From the NCBI RefSeq assembly GCF_001854245.1, contig NZ_CP015381.1:3941001-4005000 (forward strand): a stretch of 64,000 bases of DNA. Reading direction: 5' to 3'. The position numbers and the translations under genes are program-made. The notes below the pieces were generated by a model, which saw nothing but the letters and a program-made list of their open reading frames with translations, had not been told where the DNA came from and ran no database searches. The DNA comes from Desulfococcus multivorans. GTDB lineage: Bacteria > Desulfobacterota > Desulfobacteria > Desulfobacterales > Desulfococcaceae. Below, piece by piece: positions 34,452 through 43,598 of this stretch (its first letter is position 1; every line of letters starts with the position of its first letter).

Positions 34452-36782
34452 ATGAACAAGGATCAATATCACAGGATACCAGGCAAAAAGGACGGCATTC
34501 GGATCGAATCCCGGGTTCTGGAGGAGCAGATTCAGGAGGCCGTCGATCACGGGCAGAGATACCTGGAAATCGTCGCCTACGGACAGCACGGCATCGGCGG
34601 CAGGCTGTGGAAGGCCGGAAACGAGACCGTGAACGTCCGCATCGTCGGCCCGCCGGGACAGCGGGTCGGCGCCATGGGCTTCCCCAACACCCGGATATCG
34701 GTGATGGGGCCCGCCTCCGACGACACGGGGTGGCTGAACGCCGGGGCACAGATCGTCGTCCACGGCAACGCCGGCAACGGCACCTGCAACGCCATGGCCC
34801 AGGGCAGGGTCTACGTGGCCGGAAACATCGGCGCCCGGGGCATGACCATGACCAAACAGAACCCCCGCTTCGATCCCCCGGAACTCTGGGTGCTCGGGTC
34901 CGCGGGGGATTATTTCGGGGAGTTCATGGCCGGCGGCATCGCCGTCATCTGCGGCTGGAACCCCCAGACCCCCGACAATGTCCTGGGGTATCGTCCCCTG
35001 GTGGGGATGGTCGGCGGCAAGGTCTTCTTCCGGGGTCCCCACAAGGGGTTCAGCCGAACCGACGCCAAGCAGGTCCCCATCTCCGACGAAGAATGGCGAT
35101 GGTTGAGAAGCAACCTCAAGATGTTCCTGGAACGCATCGACCGGACGGAGATCCTGGAAAATCTGGACAGCCGGGACGAATGGCAGCTCATCACCACCCG
35201 ATCGCCCCAGGAGCGGATGGTGGTCAAAACCCCCTCCATGGCATCGTTCCGGGAAGAAGTCTGGGACCGGGAGCTGGGCAAGGGGGGACTCATCGGGGAT
35301 TTGACGGACCTGGACCGCAGTCCGATCCCCCTGATCCCCACCGGCGACATGCGACGGTTCGTGCCGGTGTGGGAAAACAGAAAATACGCGGCCCCGTGCG
35401 AGGCCTCCTGCCCCACGGGAATTCCGGTCCAGGAGCGGTGGCGCCTCATCCGGGAGGGCCGGGTGGACGAGGCCGTCGACCTCGCCCTGACCTACACACC
35501 CTTTCCCGCCACCGTCTGCGGATATCTCTGTCCCAACCTTTGCATGCAAAGCTGTACCCGCACCCTTCAGCGCATGCCCTCGGTGGACGTCAAACAGTTG
35601 GGCAGGGCGAGCATCGCCGCCGGAGCGCCTGAACTCCCCCCCCTGAGCGGACGGCGCATCGCCGTCATCGGCGGCGGCCCCGCAGGCATCTCCACCGCCT
35701 GGCAGCTTCGCCTGAAAGGACACGAAGCGATCCTCTACGACACCCGGAACATCCTGGGCGGCAAGGTCGCCGCCGCCGTTCCGGAGAGCCGTCTGCCCGC
35801 GGAGGTCCTCACCCGTGAGCTCGAACGGATCCGCGAGGTGATTCCCCACATCCATCTCCGGCAGGAGCTGAAAAAGGAGGACCTGGCCCGCCTTCGGGAG
35901 GATTTCGACTACATCGTCATCGCCACGGGGGCGCAGAAGCCCCGAACCCTGCCGATCCCCGGCAAGGAGCGCATGATGACGGCCCTCGAATTCCTGACCC
36001 GGTCCAAGGACGATCCGTTCCTGCCGGGAGAACGGGTGATCGTCATCGGCGCCGGAAACGTCGGGTGCGACGTGGCCACCGAGGCCCACCGGCTGGGGGC
36101 CCGGGACATCACCCTCATCGACGTCCAGAAGCCGCTGGCCTTCGGTAAGGAGAAAGCGGACGCCGAGGCCGTGGGGGCCCGATTCCGCTGGCCGTGCTTC
36201 ACCCGGGAGATCACCGGGGAGGGGGTGGTGCTCGACACCGGGGAAGTCCTGCCGGCCGACACCGTTTTCATCGCCATCGGCGACGCCCCCGATGTGGCAT
36301 TCCTGCCGGACACCGTTCGGACCGACCGCGGGTATGTGGTGACCGACGAAAGCCAGCAGACCACCGACCCCAGGATCTTCGCCATCGGCGACATCGTCCG
36401 GCCGGGTCTCATCACCGACGCCATCGGGGCCGGACGGAGAGCCGCCCTGGCCATCGACGACATGCTCGCGGGCAAGCGCCCCCAGGGCGGCATCCGGCCC
36501 GTCATCGACACGCGCCGGATCACCCTCGAGTATTTCGATCCGCGCCTGACGGATTTTGAGAACACCGACGCCTGCGGCAGTCAGTGCGCCTCCTGCGGCA
36601 CCTGCCGCGACTGCGGCATGTGCGCGACCCTCTGCCCCCAGGCGGCCATCACCCGGGAGGAAAAAAGCGACGGCGCCTTTGAATACGTCGTGAATCCGGA
36701 CCGGTGCATCGGCTGCGGCTTCTGCGCCAACGGTTGTCCCTGCGGGATCTGGTCCATGATGGAAAACACCCCCATCGGATAA
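34452..36782 (+). CDS. Fused glutamate synthase GXGXG domain and NAD(P)H-dependent GltD-like subunit with ferredoxin
   Basis: 776 residues combining two normally separate parts. Residues 1-245 are the GXGXG beta-helix domain (GQRYLEIVAYGQHGIGGR, HGNAGNGTCNAMAQGRVYVAGNIGARG). From about 290 the GltD-like flavoprotein begins: cysteine motifs CEASCPTGIP and CGYLCPNLCMQSC, an FAD loop GGGPAG (407-412), then the NAD(P)H loop IGAGNVGCD. The last 60 residues hold a further dicluster ferredoxin (CASCGTCRDCGMC; CIGCGFCANGCPCG). It passes NAD(P)H electrons to the FMN subunit. It is the third gene of the operon, 60 bases after the second. Confidence 0.9.
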   Translation: MNKDQYHRIPGKKDGIRIESRVLEEQIQEAVDHGQRYLEIVAYGQHGIGGRLWKAGNETVNVRIVGPPGQRVGAMGFPNTRISVMGPASDDTGWLNAGAQIVVHGNAGNGTCNAMAQGRVYVAGNIGARGMTMTKQNPRFDPPELWVLGSAGDYFGEFMAGGIAVICGWNPQTPDNVLGYRPLVGMVGGKVFFRGPHKGFSRTDAKQVPISDEEWRWLRSNLKMFLERIDRTEILENLDSRDEWQLITTRSPQERMVVKTPSMASFREEVWDRELGKGGLIGDLTDLDRSPIPLIPTGDMRRFVPVWENRKYAAPCEASCPTGIPVQERWRLIREGRVDEAVDLALTYTPFPATVCGYLCPNLCMQSCTRTLQRMPSVDVKQLGRASIAAGAPELPPLSGRRIAVIGGGPAGISTAWQLRLKGHEAILYDTRNILGGKVAAAVPESRLPAEVLTRELERIREVIPHIHLRQELKKEDLARLREDFDYIVIATGAQKPRTLPIPGKERMMTALEFLTRSKDDPFLPGERVIVIGAGNVGCDVATEAHRLGARDITLIDVQKPLAFGKEKADAEAVGARFRWPCFTREITGEGVVLDTGEVLPADTVFIAIGDAPDVAFLPDTVRTDRGYVVTDESQQTTDPRIFAIGDIVRPGLITDAIGAGRRAALAIDDMLAGKRPQGGIRPVIDTRRITLEYFDPRLTDFENTDACGSQCASCGTCRDCGMCATLCPQAAITREEKSDGAFEYVVNPDRCIGCGFCANGCPCGIWSMMENTPIG

Positions 36783-36784
36783 AA

Positions 36785-36824
36785 ATAGAAACGCCCGCCC
36801 TCCGGCGTCAGTACGCCGGAGGGC
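36785..36824 (-). terminator. Terminator for the trmO/MFS transcript
   Basis: A perfect 12-bp stem (36797-36808 and 36813-36824) with a 4-base loop overlaps the trmO stop codon. Read on the minus strand it is followed by a T-rich run (TTTCTATTTTTA). On the plus strand no T-tract follows, so it serves mainly the trmO/MFS transcript, though the stem may also affect the converging glutamate synthase message. Confidence 0.75.
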
Positions 36825-37542
36825 GATCCCCCCCGTCCGCCACCCCCGTCACCCATATGCCGTCCTCCCGGAACTCCCACTGCACATCGACGTCGAAGAC
36901 TCGGGTGCCGAAGCGCCGCCGCTCCCGGCGACGGGCATGGTAGGCCGGCCGGGGGTCGGCCTTCAACATGTCTGTGATAAAGTCCGTAAGGCCCGGCATT
37001 GCGGCCTCTCTGGAACGGAGATCCGCCGCGGCCGCGGAGCTGAAGGACACCGGCAGATCGGCGGCGGGCGGATCGCTCGCAAATCCGCCGTCGGCACCCG
37101 CAACGGCGTCGGCATAGGGGAGGTAGGGCTTGATGTCCAGGACGGGCGTCCCGTCCAGGATGTCGACCCCGGCGAGGTGAAGTCGACATCCGTCCCGGGT
37201 GCCGGACGCGCCGATCCCTTCCAGCCGGACGGCCGACAAGCCGATGGGATTGGGCCTGAAGCCGGACCGGGTGGCGAAGACACCCACCCGCCGGTTGCCC
37301 CCGAGGCGCGGGGGCCGGACCGTCGGCCGCCACCTCGTGCGGATGCAGCCGTGAAACACGAAGAGAATCCAGATATGGGAGAACCGCTCGAGACCCCGAA
37401 AGGCCTCATCCCGGTCGTAGGGCGGAAAAATCTCAAGGACGGCCCGGGCACGGGCCATGAGACCGGCCTGCCGGGGAATACCGAATTTTTCCTTGAACGG
37501 CGATCGGATGATGCCGATGGTTTCGAAGCGATAATCCGGCAT
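36808..37542 (-). CDS. trmO: tRNA (adenine-N6)-methyltransferase TrmO (TsaA/YaeB family)
   Basis: Uses SAM to methylate t6A37 of tRNAs reading ACY codons. 244 residues: the N-terminal beta-barrel domain has YRFETIGIIRSPFKEKFGIPRQ, FSHIWILFVFH, RRVGVFATRSGFRPNPIGLS and DILDGTPVLDIKPYLPY, the hallmark motifs. The C-terminal 90 residues are the variable extension that contacts tRNA. It follows the MFS gene after 3 bases on the same strand. Confidence 0.93.
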   Translation of the reverse strand: MPDYRFETIGIIRSPFKEKFGIPRQAGLMARARAVLEIFPPYDRDEAFRGLERFSHIWILFVFHGCIRTRWRPTVRPPRLGGNRRVGVFATRSGFRPNPIGLSAVRLEGIGASGTRDGCRLHLAGVDILDGTPVLDIKPYLPYADAVAGADGGFASDPPAADLPVSFSSAAAADLRSREAAMPGLTDFITDMLKADPRPAYHARRRERRRFGTRVFDVDVQWEFREDGIWVTGVADGGDRPPAY

Positions 37543-37545
37543 CCG

Positions 37546-38709
37546 TCACCCCCGCGTCCCGGTCCGCCTGGCCGGAATCCAGACCCCCAGAAATAGGACG
37601 GCACCCCCGCCTGCGATCCCGGCGCTTGCAAGAAAAAGGAGAGACGCCCCCACGGCGTCGTAAAGCCAGCCGCTCAGAAAAAATCCGACCATCATGCCAA
37701 GCCCGTAGGTCACGGCGTTGTTCACCGCCTGTCCAAGGGTCTTTGACCCGTCGGGCGTGAGGCGGTCGACATAGAGGATCCCGGCGATGTGAAAGGCGGC
37801 GTAGGTCAGGGCGTGGAGCGCCTGGGACGCCAGTATCGCCGCAGCGGAACCCGCCCGGGAGAGAACGGCCCAGCGGAAGACGGCGATGAGAAGGGAGAGC
37901 AGGAGAACGTTTTCCAGGGAAAACCGGCGGAAGATGCGATCGGAGTTGAGCATCACCAGGATCTCCGCCACCGACGCCAGGGCCCAGGCGATGCCGATGA
38001 AGCTCTTGTCGTAACCCAGCTTTTCCAGATGGATGGAAAAAAAGCCGTAATACGCCCCGTGGCTCACCAGCATCAGGAAGGCGGCCCCCAGAAAAATCAG
38101 GGTGGCGCGCCGGCGTAGAAAGTCCTTGGCACGCCCCGTGCCGATGACGCGGCGCCGGGTCGTCCGGGGCACCCTCACCGAAAATACCGCCTGAAGAAAG
38201 GATCCCGCCAGAATCAGCACCAGGATGACGTCGACGGCGGCGGCATCGATGAGTTCCCCCAGCAGGATCACCACGGCGATGAAGGCCGACGTCCCCCAGG
38301 CGCGGATTCGCCCGTAGCGCTTCTTCTCCCCGCCCAGGACCTCCATGGTGAACGCCTCCATGAAGGCGATGATGGGCGAAAAAAAGACGCCGTAGGCCAA
38401 CGTGATCCAGAACATGGCGATGAAGTCGTCCCAGAAAAGATAGAGCGCCCAGACGCCCGTCGCCGCAAAATTGCAGAGGATGTAGATGGGCCGCCGGGCC
38501 TGCCGGCGGTCCGCGACAATACCCCACGCGATGGGGAAGATGATCATCGCCAGGGACCGCACCCCCGAAAGGACGCCGATTTCGATCCCGCTGAAGCCGA
38601 GATGAAAGCAGTAAAGGTTGAAATAGGGCAGAAACATCCCCAATACGCCGAAGTAGAGGAAATACTGCCCGCCCATGACCCGACGGCCCGTTGCGTCATG
38701 CTGTTCCAT
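37546..38709 (-). CDS. MFS transporter (HcaT/MFS_1-like family)
   Basis: About 387-residue inner-membrane carrier with roughly twelve hydrophobic segments and the family signature YFLYFGVLGMFLPYFNLYCFHLG at the N-terminus, then the cytoplasmic GIVADRRQARRP loop after helix 2 and RIRAWGTSAFI in the central part. The pattern matches the 3-phenylpropionate/nucleoside-type MFS_1-like group, but the substrate cannot be predicted. ATGs at 38745, 38721 and 38709 are in frame; 38709 has a weak GAG upstream and fits the first helix. It is divergent from the hsp20-lon unit. Confidence 0.85.
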   Translation of the reverse strand: MEQHDATGRRVMGGQYFLYFGVLGMFLPYFNLYCFHLGFSGIEIGVLSGVRSLAMIIFPIAWGIVADRRQARRPIYILCNFAATGVWALYLFWDDFIAMFWITLAYGVFFSPIIAFMEAFTMEVLGGEKKRYGRIRAWGTSAFIAVVILLGELIDAAAVDVILVLILAGSFLQAVFSVRVPRTTRRRVIGTGRAKDFLRRRATLIFLGAAFLMLVSHGAYYGFFSIHLEKLGYDKSFIGIAWALASVAEILVMLNSDRIFRRFSLENVLLLSLLIAVFRWAVLSRAGSAAAILASQALHALTYAAFHIAGILYVDRLTPDGSKTLGQAVNNAVTYGLGMMVGFFLSGWLYDAVGASLLFLASAGIAGGGAVLFLGVWIPARRTGTRG

Positions 38710-38802
38710 GGCGGATCTCATACGGCAAACAAATACAAAACACAACGGATTCCTTCAGGGCCGGAAAGGGTGCGAGCCGCCGATGCCTCACAGCATTTTG
38801 CT

Positions 38803-38818
38803 TTACAGACGCCTGTAA
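38803..38818. promoter_or_regulatory. Inverted repeat upstream of hsp20-lon
   Basis: TTACAG (38803-38808) and CTGTAA (38813-38818) are perfect inverted copies around a 4-base spacer in the divergent MFS/hsp20 gap, 72 bases before the hsp20 ATG. It could be a repressor site for the heat-shock unit; no known operator was matched. Confidence 0.35.
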
Positions 38819-38889
38819 TGATGTTACTTTCACAAGGTGACGGCTTTGGACAACATAAGGACACCAGGATTGAAGACGGGGGTTTGACA

Positions 38890-39336
38890 ATGGATTACAT
38901 CAAAATTCGATTCGGCAACGATTTAGATCAATTGAGCGCAGAGTTCAAGAGGAACATCGAGGAGATGTTCCGATCCATGAGTCCACGTTTCACCTGCACC
39001 GAATGCTCGTGGACCCCGCCCATGGACATCTACGAAACCCCGAACGAGATCGTCGTTCTCGCTGAAATCGCAGGGGTCAAAAAAGAGGACCTGGATATCG
39101 AAATCAACGCCAAGGCCGTGAAGATCATCGGCAAACGCTATGAGATGCCCCGGGACAAAAGCGCCACCTACCGGTTGGCCGAAATCCAGTGCGGCAGATT
39201 CGAACGCATCCTCTTCATGCCGGTGCCCATCAACACGGAAAAGGCCACCGCCGCCTACCAGGACGGCATGCTCCATATCACGCTGGCGAAGCAGCCGGCC
39301 GACAAACCTCACAAGATATCCATTTCCGAAGAATGA
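38890..39336 (+). CDS. Hsp20 family small heat-shock protein with N-terminal CxxC
   Basis: 148-residue holdase. The N-terminal arm (1-40) is helical and ends with Cys36-x2-Cys39, unusual for Hsp20 and able to act as a zinc or redox site. The alpha-crystallin domain runs from about 43 to 138 (MDIYETPNEIVVLAEIAGV, GRFERILFMPVPI, then GMLHITLAK), with I-S-I near the C-terminus. The frame is open from 38602, but the ATG at 38890 matches the family start. lon follows 96 bases downstream on the same strand, forming a protein-quality-control pair. Confidence 0.92.
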   Translation: MDYIKIRFGNDLDQLSAEFKRNIEEMFRSMSPRFTCTECSWTPPMDIYETPNEIVVLAEIAGVKKEDLDIEINAKAVKIIGKRYEMPRDKSATYRLAEIQCGRFERILFMPVPINTEKATAAYQDGMLHITLAKQPADKPHKISISEE

Positions 39337-39432
39337 TACCGTTTCCGCCGGGAACGTGAACGACGGCGGCGAAATCGGCATGGAAGCCCATTTCACCCTT
39401 GAGCGACATCAACAGCGTTTCGGAGGTCATCC

Positions 39433-41787
39433 ATGATGCAACAAGCACAACCTCAAAAGAATTTTGATCCTGATAATTTACCGAAAACACTTCCTATTCT
39501 TCCGTTGTTCGATGCAGCCCTCTTCCCGAAGATGGTCCTGCCCCTGGTGGTCATGCAGGGGGAATCCGTCCAGCTCGTCGACGAGGCCATGGCCAAGGAC
39601 CGGATCATCGGGCTGCTGGTGGCCAAGGGCCCGATCAAACCGGACTCCGACCCGATGGAGGAACTGGAAAAGATCGGCACCAGCGCCCTTATCCTCAAAA
39701 TGGCCAAAACCGACGACAACAAGGCCCAGCTCCTGGTTCAGGGGATCAGCCGATTCAAGGTGGCGGAATACGTCGAAGGAAAGCCCTACCTCCAGGCGGT
39801 CATCACCCACATCGTCGAAGAGGAAAAGAAGGACAGGGAGGTGGAAGCCCTCATGTCCAACATCCTGGACATCTTCGCCAAGATCGTTCAGCTCTCGCCC
39901 GGGCTGCCCCCCGAGCTGATCAATATGGCCAAGTCGATCCAGGAGGCCGGGGTTCTGGCCGACATGATCGCCTCCACCATCAATTCCACCCTGGAGGAGA
40001 AGCAGAAGGTTCTGGAGATTCAGGACGTCAAGAAGCGTCTCAAGGAGGTCACCCGGCTGATCAATTACCAGCTCGACATTCTCGAGTTGGGCAACAAGAT
40101 CCAGTCCCAGGTCAAGGGCGATATGGACAAGCGGCAGCGGGAATACTATCTCCGGGAGCAGCTCAAGGCCATCCGGGAAGAATTGGGGGAAAGCGACGAG
40201 ACCACCGTCGAGGTGGAGGACTACCGCGCCAGGATCGAAGCCAAGAAGCTTCCGGAAGAAGCACGGAAAGAGGCGGAGCGGGAGCTGAACCGGCTCTCCC
40301 GGATGCACCCGTCCTCTTCGGAATACACCGTCGCGTCCACCTACCTCGACTGGATCACCTCCCTGCCCTGGAACGAGAGCACCGAGGACAACCTCGACAT
40401 CGCGGCCGCCCGGAAGATCCTGGACGAAGACCACTACGGCCTGAAAAAGGTCAAGAAGCGCATCATCGAATATCTGGCCGTCCGCAAACTCAATCCCGAA
40501 TCGAAAAGCCCCATCCTCTGTTTCGTGGGCCCTCCGGGGACGGGCAAGACCTCCCTCGGCCATTCCATCGCCCGGGCGATCGGCCGCAGGTTCATTCGGA
40601 TCTCCCTGGGCGGGGTCCGCGACGAGGCCGAGATCCGGGGCCACCGGCGCACCTATGTCGGCGCCCTTCCCGGCCGGATCATTCAGGGGATCCGACGGGC
40701 CGAATCCAACAACCCCATCTTCATGCTCGACGAGATCGACAAGGTCGGCAGCGATTTCCGAGGCGATCCCTCCTCGGCCCTGCTCGAGGTTCTGGATCCC
40801 GAACAGAATTTCTCGTTTTCGGACCACTATCTGGACGTTCCCTTCGACCTGTCCCGGGTGATGTTCATCACCACGGCCAACATGCTCGACACCATCCCGC
40901 CGCCGCTCCGGGACCGCATGGAGGTTCTGCAGCTTCTGGGCTACACCGAGGATGAAAAGATCAAGATCGCGAACCGGTATCTGATCCCCCGACAGCGCAA
41001 GGCCCACGGCCTTACGGCGGAACAGATCAACATCACCGCGGGGGCTGTCCGGATGATCATCAACAGCTACACCCGGGAGGCGGGCCTCCGGAACCTGGAG
41101 CGCGAGATCGCCGCCCTCTGCCGCGGGGTCGCCGCCAAAATCGCCATGAACGAGGCTGAATCCGTTTCCATCAAGATCGGGGACATCGCCGAATATCTCG
41201 GACCGATCCGGTTCACCTCGGAAAGCAAGTCCCGCCTCCAGACCCCGGGGGTCGCCATGGGGATGGCCTGGACCCCGGTGGGGGGAGACCTTCTCTTCAT
41301 CGAGGCGACGGCCATGCCGGGCAAGAAGGGGCTGATCCTGACTGGACAACTCGGGGACGTCATGAAGGAGTCGGCCACCGCGGCCTTGAGCTTCATCCGG
41401 GCCAACGCCGGGAAGCTCAAAATTCCCGACGGATTCTTCGAGGAACATGATATCCATATCCATATCCCGGCGGGCGCCATTCCCAAGGACGGCCCCTCGG
41501 CCGGGGTCACGATGCTGACGGCCCTGACGTCCCTCATCACCAACACACCCATTCAGAAGGACCTGTCCATGACGGGCGAGATCACCCTCCGGGGCCAGGT
41601 CCTGCCGGTGGGCGGCATCAAGGAAAAGGTCCTGGCGGCCCACCGGGCCAAGATCAAGACCATCATCCTCCCCAGGGAGAACGAAAAAGATCTGGAAGAC
41701 ATTCCTGAAAAGGTCCGGGAGGAGATCCAGTTCCATTTCGTGGACAAAATGCACCAGGTGCTCAGCATCGCACTGGAAAAACCCTGA
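39433..41787 (+). CDS. lon: ATP-dependent protease Lon
   Basis: Cytoplasmic hexameric AAA+ serine protease that removes damaged and regulatory proteins. 784 residues: an N-terminal substrate domain (20-215, [19 protein letters not shown]), a coiled-coil linker, AAA+ with Walker A GPPGTGKT (366-373) and Walker B FMLDEIDK, and the protease domain with catalytic Ser689 (PKDGPSAG) and Lys732 ([10 protein letters not shown]). GGAGG lies about 8 bases before the ATG. It is probably cotranscribed with the upstream hsp20. Confidence 0.98.
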   Translation: MMQQAQPQKNFDPDNLPKTLPILPLFDAALFPKMVLPLVVMQGESVQLVDEAMAKDRIIGLLVAKGPIKPDSDPMEELEKIGTSALILKMAKTDDNKAQLLVQGISRFKVAEYVEGKPYLQAVITHIVEEEKKDREVEALMSNILDIFAKIVQLSPGLPPELINMAKSIQEAGVLADMIASTINSTLEEKQKVLEIQDVKKRLKEVTRLINYQLDILELGNKIQSQVKGDMDKRQREYYLREQLKAIREELGESDETTVEVEDYRARIEAKKLPEEARKEAERELNRLSRMHPSSSEYTVASTYLDWITSLPWNESTEDNLDIAAARKILDEDHYGLKKVKKRIIEYLAVRKLNPESKSPILCFVGPPGTGKTSLGHSIARAIGRRFIRISLGGVRDEAEIRGHRRTYVGALPGRIIQGIRRAESNNPIFMLDEIDKVGSDFRGDPSSALLEVLDPEQNFSFSDHYLDVPFDLSRVMFITTANMLDTIPPPLRDRMEVLQLLGYTEDEKIKIANRYLIPRQRKAHGLTAEQINITAGAVRMIINSYTREAGLRNLEREIAALCRGVAAKIAMNEAESVSIKIGDIAEYLGPIRFTSESKSRLQTPGVAMGMAWTPVGGDLLFIEATAMPGKKGLILTGQLGDVMKESATAALSFIRANAGKLKIPDGFFEEHDIHIHIPAGAIPKDGPSAGVTMLTALTSLITNTPIQKDLSMTGEITLRGQVLPVGGIKEKVLAAHRAKIKTIILPRENEKDLEDIPEKVREEIQFHFVDKMHQVLSIALEKP

Positions 41788-41804
41788 TCGGGAGGAGGAA
41801 ACCC

Positions 41805-42608
41805 ATGAGAATGCCGGCAAGACGGACCTTGCACCCCTGGTGCATCCTTATCGGTCTTTTCCTGACGGGGGCCCTGGCCGGATGCGGCGCCCCCGGAAAG
41901 ACGACGGCGCGGAAAGGCATCGACGCCGCGCCCGCGTTCAAGCGGATCCCCCCCACGCAGCGGCCCTACCAGATCAACGGCATCTGGTACCACCCCCTCC
42001 CGACGGCCCACGGCTATCGAAAGACGGGCATCGCTTCATGGTACGGCAAGGATTTTCACGGCAGGAAAACCTCCAACGGCGAAACCTACAATATGTACGG
42101 CATCTCCGCGGCCCATAAAACGCTTCCCATGGGGACCCACGTCGAGGTCCGGAACATCGAGAACGGGCGCACCCTTCGGCTCACCATCAACGATAGGGGG
42201 CCCTTCGTGGCCGGCAGGATCATCGACCTCTCCTACGGCGCCGCCAGGCGTCTCGATATCCTCGGACCGGGGACGGCGAAGGTGGAGGTCACGGCCGTCG
42301 CCACTGCCGCTCCCCGGCACAGACCCCACGGGCAAGCGGCGGAGATCCTCTCCTCCGGAGATCTGAACCGGGGAAATTTCGCCATTCAGGTGGGCGCCTT
42401 CGGAAACCGGGAAACGGCGCTCAAACTGGCGAATGCCTTGACCGGGAAATACCGGAGCGCCGAGGTCCTGCCCAGCTATTCACCGGGGAAACGACACCCC
42501 CTGTACCGGGTGGTGGTGGGAAAATGCACATCCCTCGAGACAGCGGAATCCTATGAGAACGCTCTGCGGTGCGAGGGTTTCCCCGATGCCTTCACCATCG
42601 CCCAGTGA
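41805..42608 (+). CDS. rlpA: RlpA-family septal-ring lytic-transglycosylase-like lipoprotein
   Basis: Outer-membrane lipoprotein acting on peptidoglycan. 267 residues: a signal peptide ending in the lipobox LAGC with Cys27, a double-psi beta-barrel domain (about 65-160; [19 protein letters not shown] and [18 protein letters not shown], with the conserved Asp), and a C-terminal SPOR domain (about 187-266; [14 protein letters not shown]) that binds denuded glycan at the septum. GGGAGGAGG precedes the ATG. It ends in a 4-base overlap with gmhB. Confidence 0.93.
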   Translation: MRMPARRTLHPWCILIGLFLTGALAGCGAPGKTTARKGIDAAPAFKRIPPTQRPYQINGIWYHPLPTAHGYRKTGIASWYGKDFHGRKTSNGETYNMYGISAAHKTLPMGTHVEVRNIENGRTLRLTINDRGPFVAGRIIDLSYGAARRLDILGPGTAKVEVTAVATAAPRHRPHGQAAEILSSGDLNRGNFAIQVGAFGNRETALKLANALTGKYRSAEVLPSYSPGKRHPLYRVVVGKCTSLETAESYENALRCEGFPDAFTIAQ

Positions 42609-43171
42609 CCCGGGAACCGCTCAGGGTCGTCTTTCTCGACCGAGACGGCGTGATCAACCACGATTCCCCGGATTACATCCGACGCTGGTCCGACGTCCGT
42701 TTCATCCCCGGAAGCCTTTCGGCCGTCAGGATGCTGAATGACGCCGGGTTCGCGGTCATCGTCGTCACCAATCAGTCGGCGGTCCACCGGGGGCTCATTT
42801 CCCCGGTGGAGTTGGATCGGATTCACCGCAACATGAAGCGCGCGGCAGCGGCTGCAGGCGGCTGCATTACGGATGTTTTTTTCTGTCCCCATCTTCCGGA
42901 GGAAGGATGTGACTGCCGCAAGCCCCGGCCGGGTCTCATTCGCCGCGCCCGGAACAAATACCCCATCGATCTTGAAAAGAGCTACATGGTCGGCGACCGG
43001 ACGACGGACATCGAGTGCGCCAGACGGGCCGGATGCGGCGGCGCGGTTCTGGTGAGCGCCGGAAACACGGCAGCGTTCCCCGGGGTCGATGAAGGGCCGC
43101 ATCCGGACATGACGGTGGTAAATCTGCCCGAAGCGGCGCGATGGATCATACGAAACGCGTCAAGAAAATAA
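42605..43171 (+). CDS. gmhB: D,D-heptose 1,7-bisphosphate phosphatase (GmhB-like HAD phosphatase)
   Basis: HAD-superfamily phosphatase, about 188 residues, expected to remove the 7-phosphate in ADP-heptose synthesis for lipopolysaccharide. The nucleophile and acid are Asp12 and Asp14 (FLDRDGVIN), motif II is VVTNQS, and motif IV is VGDRTTDIECA. The zinc site CPHLPEEGCDCRKP typical of GmhB/HisB-N proteins is intact. The start is GTG at 42605, overlapping the rlpA stop (GTGA). Histidinol phosphatase activity is the main alternative. Confidence 0.88.
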   Translation: MTREPLRVVFLDRDGVINHDSPDYIRRWSDVRFIPGSLSAVRMLNDAGFAVIVVTNQSAVHRGLISPVELDRIHRNMKRAAAAAGGCITDVFFCPHLPEEGCDCRKPRPGLIRRARNKYPIDLEKSYMVGDRTTDIECARRAGCGGAVLVSAGNTAAFPGVDEGPHPDMTVVNLPEAARWIIRNASRK

Positions 43172-43257
43172 AACGCAACGTTCGACTCTAACCGCCCGCT
43201 ATCCGGCCATCGCATGAAAGTCGAAAGTTGAAAACAAAAAAAGAATCGCAAAAATCA

Positions 43258-43284
43258 TTGACAACAGGAATGCTTTGCTATAAT
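43258..43284 (+). promoter_or_regulatory. Sigma-70 promoter of tRNA-Gly
   Basis: Perfect TTGACA (43258-43263) and TATAAT (43279-43284) elements with a short 15-base spacer lie 14 bases upstream of the tRNA 5' end, as expected for a strong stable-RNA promoter. Confidence 0.75.
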
Positions 43285-43297
43285 TTGTTCATCTTGA

Positions 43298-43373
43298 GCG
43301 GGCATAGCTCAGTTGGTAGAGTACAAGCTTCCCAAGCTTGGTGTCGCGAGTTCGAATCTCGTTGCCCGCTCCA
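43298..43373 (+). tRNA. tRNA-Gly (anticodon CCC)
   Basis: 76 bases folding as a cloverleaf. The acceptor arm is GCGGGCA with TGCCCGC, the D arm begins at GCTC, and the anticodon stem is CAAGC/GCTTG with loop TTCCCAA, giving anticodon CCC for GGG codons. The T arm is GCGAG-TTCGAAT-CTCGT. The discriminator is T (U in the RNA) and the CCA end is encoded. It closely resembles bacterial glyU. The gene stands alone, after gmhB and before rimP. Confidence 0.96.
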
Positions 43374-43525
43374 GTTATACGTCCGCCTTTTTGGTAAAGG
43401 TAGGCCATGAATGGGATACGAAGCGGTCTGCGGCGCCTTTTCCTGTGTGTATATCTAAACCTTTGTTCATTTAAGACCGATGAGAATTAGATAACATCCA
43501 CTGAGCAGTAGGGTCTATAACCAAT

Positions 43526-43550
43526 AAAACGGGCGGAAGCCCGTTTTTTT
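43526..43550 (+). terminator. Rho-independent terminator between tRNA-Gly and rimP
   Basis: AAAACGGGC (43526-43534), loop GGAA, GCCCGTTTT (43539-43547) and further T residues. The A-tract before the stem makes it bidirectional. It lies 150 bases after the tRNA and 49 bases before rimP. The intervening 43374-43525 holds no recognisable RNA gene. Confidence 0.85.
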
Positions 43551-43598
43551 ATTGTCAAAAAGTGATAAGCGAGGCCCGTAAAAAAAGCAGGAAAGAAG

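Noticed and set aside
39478-41820. 780-codon minus-strand open frame opposite lon
   Set aside because: lon is intact on the plus strand. The antisense translation is a codon-bias shadow.
43298-43373. tRNA-Gly as an integration site for a mobile element
   Set aside because: No integrase, no repeat of the tRNA 3' end and no foreign-looking genes follow; normal core genes continue at rimP.
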